From positions 62,001-126,000 of the forward strand of contig JAUWGH010000001.1 of NCBI GenBank assembly GCA_030606485.1: a DNA stretch of 64,000 nt, given 5' to 3'. The notes below the pieces were generated by a model. It worked only from the letters and a program-made list of their open reading frames with translations. It did not search any database and was not told the origin of the DNA. The stretch's first letter is position 1, and the number at the start of each line of letters is the position of its first letter. This stretch comes from Promethearchaeota archaeon. Its GTDB lineage: Archaea; Asgardarchaeota; Lokiarchaeia; Sigyniarchaeales; SOKP01. A program made the position numbers and the translations under genes. Of the stretch, positions 27,047 through 36,822 are shown in pieces.

Positions 27047-27407
27047 TTTTAATCTAATAAATCTTTTTAAAAAAAATTAGTGCTTTAAAAATTTTTCATA
27101 CTTTTTTTAATCTCTCAACTATTTTTAATGCCTTATTAACTTACAATTGAAAATCATTTAATTTTTCCTTTTTCTTCTTCTTAACCTCAATTAATCTAGG
27201 CATGAGCGGATTATTATATTCTGTATTCTCTATACGATTTGAAACCATTTTAATCATTTGATTTTTTAATTACTTGTGGGCATGAAGTTAGATTAAGGAT
27301 AATTATATTTTTTATTTTTCAAGAAAATTTTAACTATCTAATTAATTTCAGAAAGTTTCTTGATTCCTAAACAAATCATTTAAAAAGTTTAATTATTTTA
27401 TTACCAT
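27047..27407. other. Intergenic stretch with a possible small minus-strand ORF
   Basis: The gap between the NLR and the NYN genes. A minus-strand frame 27257-27141 gives 38 residues (beginning MIKMVSNRIENTEYNNPL, ending KEKLNDFQL) with a Lys-rich run before its stop. The same frame continues past TAA for some 20 codons, so it looks like a truncated relic. I see no promoter or RNA of note. Confidence 0.35.
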
Positions 27408-27935
27408 ATGATGTCAAAATATAAATCAAAATTTAGACCTGAAGAAACTGAAATTTACAAAGTAGCAAATTTTACAGACTATCTTAATATAGAAATTCCG
27501 ATTAGTAAATTAGGAACAGGAAAACATTTTAATTATGTATATATCAATAGACTTGCCCGTTCTCTTGGTGAAACAATCATTTCCAAAATATACGGACCAT
27601 GGAATTACTATAAAATGGCCGCAGAACATCTTAAATCTTTTAATGTTGAGTTAGTTAATACTTATTTTTATTCAGATCTTAAACACAGAAAGGACATAAC
27701 AGATACACAGATGACAACAGATATATTAGATACATTATACAATAATCCAGATATAAATCTTTATATAATTGTCTCAGGAGATTTAGATTTTAAACCAGCA
27801 CTAATGAAAATTAAAAATGAACAGGAAAAGAAAGTAATTATAATATCTGATAAATTTTCTCTTAATCATCGGTTAAAGAAAATAGCAGATAAAGTATTAA
27901 GTTATCAAGATTTAGTAAAAATGTTTGAATTATAA
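27408..27935 (+). CDS. NYN/LabA-like domain protein (PIN-like ribonuclease fold)
   Basis: A 175-residue protein of the NYN (N4BP1, YacP-like nuclease) type. The N-terminus has ANFTDYLNI (about residues 20-28), in place of the usual D-G-N-N/S strand, with D24 as a possible metal ligand. A conserved-looking DTQMTTDILDTLY (about 100-112) and IIVSGDLDFKPALMKI (about 120-135) supply the acidic residues typical of the active site, and VIIISDKFSLNHRL follows. NYN proteins cut RNA or act in defence toxins. The gene is 26 bases upstream of the 1027-residue partner, so the pair is almost certainly one operon. The lost canonical first-strand Asn makes activity uncertain. Confidence 0.7.
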   Translation: MMSKYKSKFRPEETEIYKVANFTDYLNIEIPISKLGTGKHFNYVYINRLARSLGETIISKIYGPWNYYKMAAEHLKSFNVELVNTYFYSDLKHRKDITDTQMTTDILDTLYNNPDINLYIIVSGDLDFKPALMKIKNEQEKKVIIISDKFSLNHRLKKIADKVLSYQDLVKMFEL

Positions 27936-27961
27936 TTAGGCATGTAAGGTAGAGTTTAGAA

Positions 27962-30900
27962 ATGATTTTAAGTAGTAAGGATACGGAAAGATTTCTTTTT
28001 TTTAAAAATTTGTTTTCTGAATTATTTTCAATTAATAAAATTTATGAAGAGAAACAAACTCTAAATAAAAGTTATATAATACCAATTTTAGAAGAAGGAC
28101 TTTCAAAAAGTATATATTTATCTGCGTTACTTGTACGGAGCCAACCCATAGAGGTTTTAGAACGAGAATTTCAAAAATATTTAGACACAATGGATTTTAA
28201 TATTCAATATGGATATAGACTAAATGAAGTTTTAAAATCTTATTATAATGGTTATGTCAATTTATTACTTTTTGAATCTGAACGATTTCATTTCACCGTA
28301 CATATAAAATTTAATAAAAATCTAACTGATACATATAATCTTAGAGTGATTTTTACTTTTTGGTATGAAAATCTAAAAAAAAGAAATGATTTCGATTTAA
28401 ATTATTTACATGGAATCTATGATGATTTCATATTAGGTCATAAAATATCAAATTCTCTTGAATCCATTGGTTATTCAAAGATTCAGTTAATCGACATTGA
28501 TAATTATAACCCTCAGACATATGTAAGTCAAAAGCCAAAAAATTTCTGGGTTGAGGAGAGACCTTTTATGTGTATAACAATGATGATTGAATTGCTTAAT
28601 GCGAATCCAATTAAATTAATTAATGATTTAGTTGAACATGTCTCAAGTGTAGAAAAGATTATTATTAATAATCGTGAAAAAACTTATGGAACATCCATAC
28701 AATTCTTTAAGGAATTTTCAATTGAATTACAAAATTTTATTGCAAAGGGAAATGAATTATTTAGAATTGCGGTTGATTCGAGTGAAACAGTATCAGAAAG
28801 AGGGATTCAAGCACAAAAAAAAGAAGACCTTTTAGAAGAGGAAAGTAAAACAAGAACATTAACACCACAAATAATAATTGAGTTATTTCAAAAAGCGTAT
28901 GAACAGGATCTGAAAAAAAATGAATCCAGAGAGGATAGAGGGTTCCGCTCATTAAGTACACTTTATGAAGAATATGGGAAAAGTTACCATTTTTCACGAG
29001 CAACATTGTATAATTGCTTTAATAATTCAAAATTAGAATTATTATTAGAAAAAAAAGAAAGAAAAAAACAAGGTGGTGGTTTTAAATTCAGAATAAAAGA
29101 TAGAGAATTATATGAAGAGATTAATGAAGAAAATCTTGAAGATCAGTTTATGAAAGAGAAAATGGAAATTGAAAAAGCATTATATCATTATAATAAAGAA
29201 GAGCCTGATCTTACAATAAAAATTCTTAAAAAAGTCTTAAGATCTTCAAGTAAACAATTACAAAAGGATCATAATTTATTTTTGGGCGCAAAATTTTATT
29301 TGTCAAAATGTTATTACCAAAAAGAGACTTATCAGCAATCATATGAGCTATGTGAACAGATACTGAGGGAGGATGATTCTCTTATAGATGTAAAACATTT
29401 AAAAGTCAAATCTCTCTTTAAATTACGAAAATTTGATGAGATAAATAATCTTTTAAAATCTTATATAAATGAGATAGAAAAAATATTCAAAATTTATGAT
29501 TTTTATTATGAGAAACATAAAAAATTGATAATTGGAAAATTTACTCCTAGCTATGAATATGCGAAAGAATTTTTTAAAAAATTAAATGAAGCAGATGACT
29601 TAACCAAATTTGTCTTATTGATCAATAAAGCTGAGTTCGACAATCGAATACATTTTACCGGGCGGAGAAAAAAACTGACCTTCTATAATAATAATACGAT
29701 AATTTTTGAAAAATTATTTAGATTTCTGGCAGAATATCTAATAATAAATATTGAACTTCACCGAAGGAAATTTTTCAGTCTAATTTTGGAAAATGATTTG
29801 GAAAAAATTAGAAAATCATTATCCGAGTTTATTTATATGTTAAAAAGTGAAAGATATGATAATTTATTTGAAGATGACTATTTTTTATATTACCTATATT
29901 ACTTTAGAAATATCTTAAATATATATATCGGGGAATCCGAATTATTGCTATTTGACAAGGAGTTAAAAGATAAATTTCCTAATTTTAACTTTAGAAGATT
30001 ACCTATCGGTAGGTTTCCCAATGATCTTGCCGAAATCAGCAAATTTATAAACAAAGTAGGAAGTTATTATAGGTTTGAAAGATTACATTATTTCGATTTT
30101 CCTGATTTAGATTTTGATTTTCAGATAAGTTTTAGAGATCCTGAATTAATTATTGAGTTAAGACATATTGAAGCGAATAAAAAGGAAGGAATAAAGGCCA
30201 TTGAACATCTTATTCAACATGTAAGTACCGAATTAGAAAATGAAGAACTAATTAATAGTAATGACATTGAATTACTAAATACGAGATGGTGGAAGTATAG
30301 CTTTTCTTCTTTATATGTAGCACCAACTAAATTCCTAAAATTAATTGAAGTGGCCAAAAATCTTTGTAAACAATATAACATAAGTGATTTTATTAACCAG
30401 TTTAGTAATATATATAAAAATCTTGAACAAAAAGTAAAAAATTTGAATCAATTTAGAGCAAAAGGAAAAAGATTGATATTAAATAGGCTATTTGAATTAT
30501 TATCACTCAAGTTTTCCCTTGTCAAGGAAGAAGAATTTACATTAAACTTTAATACTATTCCTAAAGGTGTTAAAAAAGAAGATTTCTTCTATGATACTGT
30601 GATACCTGAAATTGAGACTACTATTCGAAATTATCAAGAGAAGAGATTTAAATTGACTATCAATTTACCTAGTAAATATTTTACTCAAAATATTCCAAAA
30701 CACTTGAAAACATTCAATTGGAAGTCTTCAGATGGATTATACAATTCATTAACCTTTGAGAATGTTTCAGACAAAAATTTATTAATAAAACCTGCATGTA
30801 TTTGTGGGATTTATGGAGATGAACTCTTTAAAAATAATTTAGACTCTTTACTTTACTACATTACTAGACTTCTGGAATCCAATTCAAATGAGATGATAAT

Positions 30901-31045
30901 TGAATTAAGAAGATCTAAAAATAGAAAATCTTTTGAGGATTTTTTACAACAGTTTCCAGAAGAATTGAAAAATAATTATTTTTCATTTGATATTGAAGAA
31001 TTATCAGAACCTAATAGGGTTAAAGTATTAGTAAGAAAATTATAA
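27962..31045 (+). CDS. Large 1027-residue protein with central helix-turn-helix and TPR-like region
   Basis: I do not recognise a family for the whole protein. Residues 1-270 are mixed alpha/beta without motif. Near residues 300-380 the sequence SFSRATLYNCFNN-like pattern (HFSRATLYNCFNNSKLE) resembles the recognition helix of a winged or homeodomain-like HTH, flanked by charged linkers. Residues 395-490 fit two or three TPR units (ALYHYNKEEPDLTIKILKKV and SYELCEQILREDDSL). The C-terminal half, about 550-1027, is alpha-rich with beta strands near the end, and has no Walker motif or obvious nuclease signature. Its tight linkage to a NYN nuclease suggests a sensor or scaffold that controls the nuclease. 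No signal peptide or membrane segment. Confidence 0.65.
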   Translation: MILSSKDTERFLFFKNLFSELFSINKIYEEKQTLNKSYIIPILEEGLSKSIYLSALLVRSQPIEVLEREFQKYLDTMDFNIQYGYRLNEVLKSYYNGYVNLLLFESERFHFTVHIKFNKNLTDTYNLRVIFTFWYENLKKRNDFDLNYLHGIYDDFILGHKISNSLESIGYSKIQLIDIDNYNPQTYVSQKPKNFWVEERPFMCITMMIELLNANPIKLINDLVEHVSSVEKIIINNREKTYGTSIQFFKEFSIELQNFIAKGNELFRIAVDSSETVSERGIQAQKKEDLLEEESKTRTLTPQIIIELFQKAYEQDLKKNESREDRGFRSLSTLYEEYGKSYHFSRATLYNCFNNSKLELLLEKKERKKQGGGFKFRIKDRELYEEINEENLEDQFMKEKMEIEKALYHYNKEEPDLTIKILKKVLRSSSKQLQKDHNLFLGAKFYLSKCYYQKETYQQSYELCEQILREDDSLIDVKHLKVKSLFKLRKFDEINNLLKSYINEIEKIFKIYDFYYEKHKKLIIGKFTPSYEYAKEFFKKLNEADDLTKFVLLINKAEFDNRIHFTGRRKKLTFYNNNTIIFEKLFRFLAEYLIINIELHRRKFFSLILENDLEKIRKSLSEFIYMLKSERYDNLFEDDYFLYYLYYFRNILNIYIGESELLLFDKELKDKFPNFNFRRLPIGRFPNDLAEISKFINKVGSYYRFERLHYFDFPDLDFDFQISFRDPELIIELRHIEANKKEGIKAIEHLIQHVSTELENEELINSNDIELLNTRWWKYSFSSLYVAPTKFLKLIEVAKNLCKQYNISDFINQFSNIYKNLEQKVKNLNQFRAKGKRLILNRLFELLSLKFSLVKEEEFTLNFNTIPKGVKKEDFFYDTVIPEIETTIRNYQEKRFKLTINLPSKYFTQNIPKHLKTFNWKSSDGLYNSLTFENVSDKNLLIKPACICGIYGDELFKNNLDSLLYYITRLLESNSNEMIIELRRSKNRKSFEDFLQQFPEELKNNYFSFDIEELSEPNRVKVLVRKL

Positions 31046-31127
31046 AAAATTCTAAATACATGTATTAAGTATTATTATAAAAATGAAAAGATAAGATCTT
31101 TAAGAATTATTAGAATTGAATTAGTAT

Positions 31128-32144
31128 ATGACAAGTGAAAAAGAATATTTGAACTTGCCGAAGAGAAAAAAAGAAATGATTCGGGAATTCGAAAGCTTGT
31201 TTGGTATTAAGCTCTCTAGAGAGTCAAGAGGATTCGATAAATGGGTTATAGAACGGCATATGTTGTTCGAGATTTGGTATTCGAACAAGACAGGTTATTC
31301 GAAAATAAAAAATGAACTCATGAAATTTTACGAAGAAACAGAACATAAGATATCAATAAGATCCTATGATAAACTCACCAAACAGTATATGAAATGGAAA
31401 TCGAAACATATTCCGAGATTTATTGAAAAAATGAGCGAAGATTTCGAGAAATTCGTAAAAAAAATCTTTCTCGATTATTTAAAATATCCTCCTAAAAATA
31501 TTAAACAAATTCTTAAATCACCCGAGTGGGAAATGGTCTTTTGGGAGGACTACACTCATACTCACATTGACAATTTTAAGGAGTGGTATATGGAATGGGT
31601 AAAAAAAAAGATGCCCATCAAGCGAGTTGGCGGTGAGGCTATTGTTGAATATCGTCCTACTAAATTAATAATTGATAATTCCGTTTTTGAAGATTATAGC
31701 AAATCCATCAAAAAAATCGGATATGTGGGGGAAGAATATGTGTTCTACGAAATACTTCCAAGAGAGCTGGAAAAAAATTACCCCAATTGCGACATAAAAG
31801 TGGAAGAAAATATATTGCATGTGTTAATTGACGGAGAATTAAAGGTTAAAATTGTCTGGAACAATAAATTTCGAGAATCCGGATTATCGTTCGATTTAAA
31901 AATGGATATTAATGGAAACGAATATTTCATAGAGGTTAAGGCAACTAAGTCTAACGACACTAATTTTACAATGAGCCTTGACGAGTTTAATCTTGTTAAA
32001 GAGAAAAAGGACAAATACATTCTTTATTTAGTGAACAACCTCGGCACAGCCAACCAAAGTTATTATCGATTCGAAAATTTCTTTAAGCATTACGAAGAAG
32101 GATATCTCGAAAAGCGCGATATAAGCTTTCGAATAAAGAGATAA
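31128..32144 (+). CDS. DUF3883-domain (NO VEIN-like) nuclease-fold protein
   Basis: A 338-residue protein. The C-terminal domain from about residue 196 (IGYVGEEYVFYEIL) to 310 matches DUF3883, a PD-(D/E)XK-like fold: conserved GEE, then SGLSFDLKM (D256), EYFIEVKATKS (E269, K271) and a final strand with KYILYLVNN. DUF3883 domains occur in defence and restriction proteins. The N-terminal two-thirds (about 1-180) is charged, helical, Trp-rich and of no family I know. Codon use differs sharply from its neighbours: it is rich in TTCG/TCGA-containing codons (TTC GAG, TTC GAA), a strong hint of recent transfer. The gap of 82 bases to the upstream gene leaves co-transcription open. Confidence 0.65.
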   Translation: MTSEKEYLNLPKRKKEMIREFESLFGIKLSRESRGFDKWVIERHMLFEIWYSNKTGYSKIKNELMKFYEETEHKISIRSYDKLTKQYMKWKSKHIPRFIEKMSEDFEKFVKKIFLDYLKYPPKNIKQILKSPEWEMVFWEDYTHTHIDNFKEWYMEWVKKKMPIKRVGGEAIVEYRPTKLIIDNSVFEDYSKSIKKIGYVGEEYVFYEILPRELEKNYPNCDIKVEENILHVLIDGELKVKIVWNNKFRESGLSFDLKMDINGNEYFIEVKATKSNDTNFTMSLDEFNLVKEKKDKYILYLVNNLGTANQSYYRFENFFKHYEEGYLEKRDISFRIKR

Positions 32145-32240
32145 ACTAAGATATTAAACGTACATATGGAAAATATTAAAATATATTGATAATTTTAATA
32201 ATGAAACAAGAATTGCTCTAAAAATAAATAATAAAAATTT

Positions 32241-34130
32241 CTAAATCCTTTTTGAAATGAAAGGATACTTCTTTAAAGCACTTAGCGGAATAATTTTTAC
32301 TGCTTCATCTTCAAATAAATCTCTAGTCAAGGATTCTTCAAAAGTAGTTATTATTAATTGCTTGATTAAGCCTACCTCATGTATTCTTTTTAAATATTCA
32401 ATTATTTGAGCTCTATTTTCAACATCAAGGTGTTCAAGAGGTTCATCCATTATCACGAAATTTAGGTTTGAAAAATGATGCATTATTAGAGTTTTTGTTA
32501 TTATCGTTAGGATTGTCTTCTCTCCGCCACTTAACCCTTCAAAACCTATTTCTCCTTGATCATTTTTAAGAATAGGATTCAATTTTTCATCGAAAGAAAC
32601 AAAACGGTCTTGATCGTTAAATAATTTACGCCAAATTTCCGTGATTTCTTGCGTTAATGGATGCAAATAATCAAGTTTAACCTTATATAATATTCTTCCT
32701 ATTACTTCTTGTAAGATATCGATTAAATACAGGCTGTATTTTATGTTTTGTTTCTTATCTTGAATATAAGAAGGATCTAAATCTCTTTTTTTAGCTTCTT
32801 TTCTTGCCATTTTATATATTTTATCATTAATTTCATCGATTTCATTTGTAAGATCATATTTTTTTTTTAAATTCACTTGGATTTGGTATTTTATTTCATC
32901 GAAATGCTCTTTCATTACTTTATATTTTTTGATATTTACTTTCCAATCAGGTAAATATTCTTGGATTTTATTGAACAGATAATCTTTTCTATTTAATTCA
33001 TCTTCAATATCATTTTGTTCATTTTTTAAATCACTTGTTTGCGATTTGATTTTATCAAAATTAGATTTTAAATTTCTAAAAAGATCAGCTTTCTCTCTAT
33101 AAATTTCTTCATATTCATTCGATTTAAATGTCTTATTGCAGATGGGGCAAGGTTGTTGGTTTATATCCATATCGTAATATATTTTTTCTAAATCTTTCAA
33201 TACTCCAAAAATTTTATCTAGTATTCTTAATTCTTTATCAAGTTCTTCTTTTTTAAAGTCTAATTTTTGAATTTTCTTTAGGGATTCTTCCCTCTTCTTT
33301 TTTAATTTAACAAGGTCAAGGCCAAGTTGAGTATTAATATTTAAAATATCTACATCAAAAACTTTCAAGTTAAGAATTGTACGAAACGCATCTTCCAAAT
33401 CTTCAAATTTCTTTATTTTAATACTTAAGGAATTATATTCTCTCTTTAAGTTAGATAAGATTTTTTCTACTTTGATTAATTCTCTAGATTTTTCATCCTT
33501 CTTTTGACTAAAAATGGAGATTCTTTCTGTTGGAACAGTTTCTAAAGTATCTGTTATTAGGTCTTCGATTAATATATCCAATTTCTTTCCCTCTTTTCTA
33601 TAGAACGCTTGTAGCTCCTTAATATCCACGTTAAATTCCTTCAATTGTTGGATCCCTATTAAACCTTCAATATACTCTTTGAAATTGAATTTTCTTCTTG
33701 GATATGAAAAACCTCTAAAAATATCCCCTTCACCAAAATAAACCATTCTCTTTAAAAAAACTCTTTTAGTGTGAAATAGGCTTAAAATTTTATTTTCAAT
33801 ATCTGATTTTTTATGATACACTTCGAATTGAGTAAAAAGAGAATGTTTTGACGATTTTTCATCAAATTTTCTTTCGATGCTTAATTTTTCACTATTATGA
33901 ATCATCTCCAATCGTATGAGAGTTGGTTCAGAAGCCCCTATTCGTCTCACTTTATTGAGAGAGCTTCTTCTAAGATCTCCTGTAATAGCATAATAAATTG
34001 CTTCTAATAATGAAGTCTTTCCAATAGCATTTGGACCAATTATGAAATTTAAACCTGACTTAAATTTGAAATTTAAATTTTCATGTAATTTCCAATTCCT
34101 AATCATAATACTTTCTAACATAATAATCAA
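32241..34130 (-). CDS. SMC/Rad50-like ATPase with zinc hook
   Basis: A 629-residue ABC-type ATPase. Walker A is IGPNAIGKTSLLEA (about residues 31-44), followed by a long coiled-coil arm, a CPIC zinc hook at about residues 328-331 (only one CxxC is seen, as in Rad50 hooks), a second arm, and the ABC signature LSGGEKTILT with Walker B FVIMDEPLEHLD near the C-terminus. This is the plan of SMC-type subunits of Rad50 and of the Lamassu (LmuB) defence ATPase. It abuts the next gene upstream and is the third gene of a three-gene minus-strand operon. A short open reading on the plus strand over its C-terminus is a shadow. A later Met at residue 4 could be the start. Confidence 0.85.
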   Translation of the reverse strand: MIIMLESIMIRNWKLHENLNFKFKSGLNFIIGPNAIGKTSLLEAIYYAITGDLRRSSLNKVRRIGASEPTLIRLEMIHNSEKLSIERKFDEKSSKHSLFTQFEVYHKKSDIENKILSLFHTKRVFLKRMVYFGEGDIFRGFSYPRRKFNFKEYIEGLIGIQQLKEFNVDIKELQAFYRKEGKKLDILIEDLITDTLETVPTERISIFSQKKDEKSRELIKVEKILSNLKREYNSLSIKIKKFEDLEDAFRTILNLKVFDVDILNINTQLGLDLVKLKKKREESLKKIQKLDFKKEELDKELRILDKIFGVLKDLEKIYYDMDINQQPCPICNKTFKSNEYEEIYREKADLFRNLKSNFDKIKSQTSDLKNEQNDIEDELNRKDYLFNKIQEYLPDWKVNIKKYKVMKEHFDEIKYQIQVNLKKKYDLTNEIDEINDKIYKMARKEAKKRDLDPSYIQDKKQNIKYSLYLIDILQEVIGRILYKVKLDYLHPLTQEITEIWRKLFNDQDRFVSFDEKLNPILKNDQGEIGFEGLSGGEKTILTIITKTLIMHHFSNLNFVIMDEPLEHLDVENRAQIIEYLKRIHEVGLIKQLIITTFEESLTRDLFEDEAVKIIPLSALKKYPFISKRI

Positions 34131-34868
34131 TCAAAAAGTTTTTAATCCTAAATTATCTAAAAAATCTCTAAATTCTTTTTTCCTATCCTTATCTGATTCT
34201 AGATATTTTTCAAAAACAGTAATTAATTTTTTAATTTTAATATCATCTAATTTAGACAATAAGTCCTTTTTCTCCGCTCCTAGTCGTCTTGATTCCTCAA
34301 TGAGTATAATATCTTTTAAGTATTTTTCAAAACTATTAATTATATCAGATATTTTAAAGTCATGAAACATTATTTTTGGAAAGTTATAACACTTTTCAGA
34401 AGTCAGAGTATCAAGTAAATTATCTAATTTTTTAAATTTATCTTGGATAAATTCCTTGAAATTAGAAAAATCTATAAAGCCTGAATAAAGATCATCACTT
34501 CGTAAAAGCAGAGAATGTAAATAATCATCATTGAAAATAATAAGGATACCGTCTATTCTCGGACTTTTTACAAAAATCTTGAAATACATCTTTAGATCTT
34601 TATGAGATAGTTCGATAGGTTTTTTATTTATCAAAACCACAGAATACATTTTATCTTTAATTATAATGAGAAAATTTATATAATCTAAAGAATATCTATC
34701 TGTTCTTAAATTTATTACTTTTGGTTTAATTTCCAACTTATGTATTTTTTCACTGAATTTATCAAAAATTTCCAAAAATCTTATATAAAAATCGATTAAA
34801 TCTGATAATAACCCACTTTCCTTAATTTCCATACGTCTATCTATTTCTGAAAATTCATTATCAAACAC
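34131..34868 (-). CDS. Unknown partner of the SMC-like ATPase
   Basis: A 245-residue protein with no family I can name. Residues 45-120 contain alternating hydrophobic strands and charged turns (LDYINFLIIIKDKM, VVLINKKPIEL, IDGILIIFND) that could belong to a restriction-nuclease-like fold, but no D...ExK triad is clear. The C-terminal part (about 150-245) is helical and charged, ending LDNLGLKTF. Its stop is immediately before the SMC start, and its start overlaps the end of the PIN-like gene by eight bases, so the three genes are translated as a unit. By position it could correspond to the Lamassu LmuC/accessory subunit; this is inference. Confidence 0.65.
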   Translation of the reverse strand: MFDNEFSEIDRRMEIKESGLLSDLIDFYIRFLEIFDKFSEKIHKLEIKPKVINLRTDRYSLDYINFLIIIKDKMYSVVLINKKPIELSHKDLKMYFKIFVKSPRIDGILIIFNDDYLHSLLLRSDDLYSGFIDFSNFKEFIQDKFKKLDNLLDTLTSEKCYNFPKIMFHDFKISDIINSFEKYLKDIILIEESRRLGAEKKDLLSKLDDIKIKKLITVFEKYLESDKDRKKEFRDFLDNLGLKTF

Positions 34869-35685
34869 TAATATTCCCCTCTTTTTTTGATTTAAGAATT
34901 ATATAATAGGCAATGTCAGAAGCAGAAGAATTACTTAATCGAACTTTTGCTTGTAGTGTTTCAACATTCCTGACTTCTCCTACAAATCTATTTTGCTCTG
35001 TTTCATAGAATTTAATTAATTCTCTAATAAAATGAAACTTACAATCGTTATAAATAGGTAATAAAAAAGAGATATAACCTTTAGAAATAGTATTTTTTGT
35101 CTTCAAGACATTTCCTTCATTACTAATAAATTGAGATAAACGATTTATTTTTTTTTCTAAAACAATCTTTAATTTTATATCTTCAGTTACAATTATACTT
35201 TTAAATTTTCTATTTGTAGATTCTCTTAATCCTAATAAAATTAAAGATAAATCATTTTTACTTGGCGTTTTCCTTCGAAATATAGGATATACGATAGATT
35301 TTATTTCATTTAAATCAATTTGATTTAATTGGATTATTTCAAAGTTTTTTTCAATTAATCTTTTAACTTTTTTTATATAATTGATTTTTGGATGATTTTT
35401 ATAATTTCTAAAAAAAACCGAATTATAAACTAGACTAACATCTCTACCACCTCTTAATTTGTTGGTTGTATTGAGCTCCCCATCATAAAATAATTTAGAT
35501 ACATTTATCTTACCATTAATAGAACATTTTGTAACCCAAGAAAGGAATTGTCCAAATTGAGTTAAAAAATTACTGTCAGTATTATTATTTCTTTTAAAAA
35601 TAAAATCCATTATATAGATGAGAAAATTACAATCACAAATAATAAATCCGTAATTTTCACATTTCTTACAATCTGGCATTTCCAT
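34861..35685 (-). CDS. PIN-like ribonuclease-fold protein of the SMC operon
   Basis: A 274-residue protein. It begins with a cysteine-rich start (CKKCENYGFIICDC; about residues 5-18), a possible zinc knuckle that leads straight into a PIN-type strand IICDCNFLIYIMDF with a first acidic residue. Further acidic positions in PIN order are LFYDGEL (about 66-72), SKNDLSLILLGLR (about 140-152) and SIIVTEDIKLK (about 160-170), matching D, E, D, D of the metal site. The rest of the domain is helical. PIN domains are ribonucleases and are frequent effectors. It is the first gene of the operon, so it may be the effector (LmuA-like position) of an SMC-based system. The fold is inferred from motif order; residue identity is weak. 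Confidence 0.55.
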   Translation of the reverse strand: MEMPDCKKCENYGFIICDCNFLIYIMDFIFKRNNNTDSNFLTQFGQFLSWVTKCSINGKINVSKLFYDGELNTTNKLRGGRDVSLVYNSVFFRNYKNHPKINYIKKVKRLIEKNFEIIQLNQIDLNEIKSIVYPIFRRKTPSKNDLSLILLGLRESTNRKFKSIIVTEDIKLKIVLEKKINRLSQFISNEGNVLKTKNTISKGYISFLLPIYNDCKFHFIRELIKFYETEQNRFVGEVRNVETLQAKVRLSNSSASDIAYYIILKSKKEGNISV

Positions 35686-35907
35686 AATAATAAATTAATT
35701 TTAATTTAATTAAAGAAATATATAAAATTTTGTCGATTACTGTAAAAAACAAGACATTTTTTCTATTAAAATTTATTGCAAATTGATTTTTAAATCTCTA
35801 TAATAAGAATCTGACTTAATTATTTTTGAAATAATTTTTTTATGATCCATTTTAAATAGTTCCAAGAACTTTTTTGATAATTTCTGCTTAATTTTATTGA
35901 ACATAGC

Positions 35908-36327
35908 TTAATAGTAGTAAATATCTCTTACTGCGCTACAAAAATGGGTATCAAAAACACCTTCTAACGCTTGTGCGTTTAAAGGTTCTAATTTTAATAT
36001 ATCCCCTCCGCTTCTTTTAAGAATCTCTCTTATAATTGCGGAAATTTTCTTCCATCCTAATTTTTAACATGCTAAATATCTTCGCTGTCCCACAATTAAT
36101 TCGTTTTAATTCGTTCTATTCCATCTAAATTATTATCGACGCAATTTTGAAAAAATAAATTTCCACTTTCGTAGCCAATTGATTTTCCAATCATATCATT
36201 ATAAATTCTTAAAATAATGCTGGTCATAAAAAGACAACTTATTATCAACTGAGAAAATTGGTATTAAACCGGATTCAAAATTTGGATTTTCATATTTTGT
36301 ATTCCATTTATATATTGATATTACCAT
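35908..36327 (-). pseudogene. Decayed ParB-like gene
   Basis: On the minus strand, translation of 36327-35908 gives recognisable pieces in more than one frame. The clearest is ELIVGQRRYLAC, then an in-frame TAA at 36066-36064, then KLGWKKISAIIREI, which match the ParB nuclease-like motif (GQRR-x-A-x-K-x-LGW-x-x-I-x-A-I-I-R). Upstream in another frame is DGIERIKTN, with a preceding piece starting MVISIYKWNTKYENPNF. A tail QALEGVFDTHFCSAVRDIYYY ends with TAA at 35910. Frameshifts and a stop make it a relic. It probably once belonged to the same kind of element as the intact ParB genes at 39020 and 43636. Confidence 0.6.
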
Positions 36328-36672
36328 TTTTCTCTAATAAAACTTATGGTAGATGTCTGTTGGAAATAGAAAAGAAATTTAAATATTTCAATTATACAAA
36401 TAAGATTTATATATTAAAGAAAACAAGACAAGTCTAAAGGAAATCAAATTTTAAGATCTTTTGTTATTGTTTAATTTAAGAAAATTTTGTATAAATACAA
36501 TAATTTAAAAATATTTATAACGTATTAAATAATTTCACAAAACTACATAATGATTATAATTGTAAATTGTTTTTAGTGCTTAATAATTAAGGATCAAAAA
36601 ACTTAGTATTTACTTATTTTTTAATCTAATAAGACTGATAAAAGAAAATAAACCCATTTCAAAAAAGGAAAT

Positions 36673-36822
36673 TTATTCTGGGGTAATTTCATCTAAATCT
36701 GATAAATCCAACCCTGAATCCATCTCGGAATGAACCTCCGCTAAAAATTCATTCAATAATTCTTTTAACTCCTCCCCACTCTGATAAATTAGGGAAACCC
36801 ACTTATATAAAAATTCAAATCC
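36673..36822 (-). pseudogene. Fragment of a protein-coding gene
   Basis: An open frame of about 49 codons, EFLYKWVSLIYQSGEELK and an acidic end LDLSDLDEITPE, then TAA at 36675-36673. Its upstream limit is a TAA with no start codon. The acidic, compositionally normal tail looks like a genuine C-terminus that has lost its gene. No family recognised. Confidence 0.35.
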
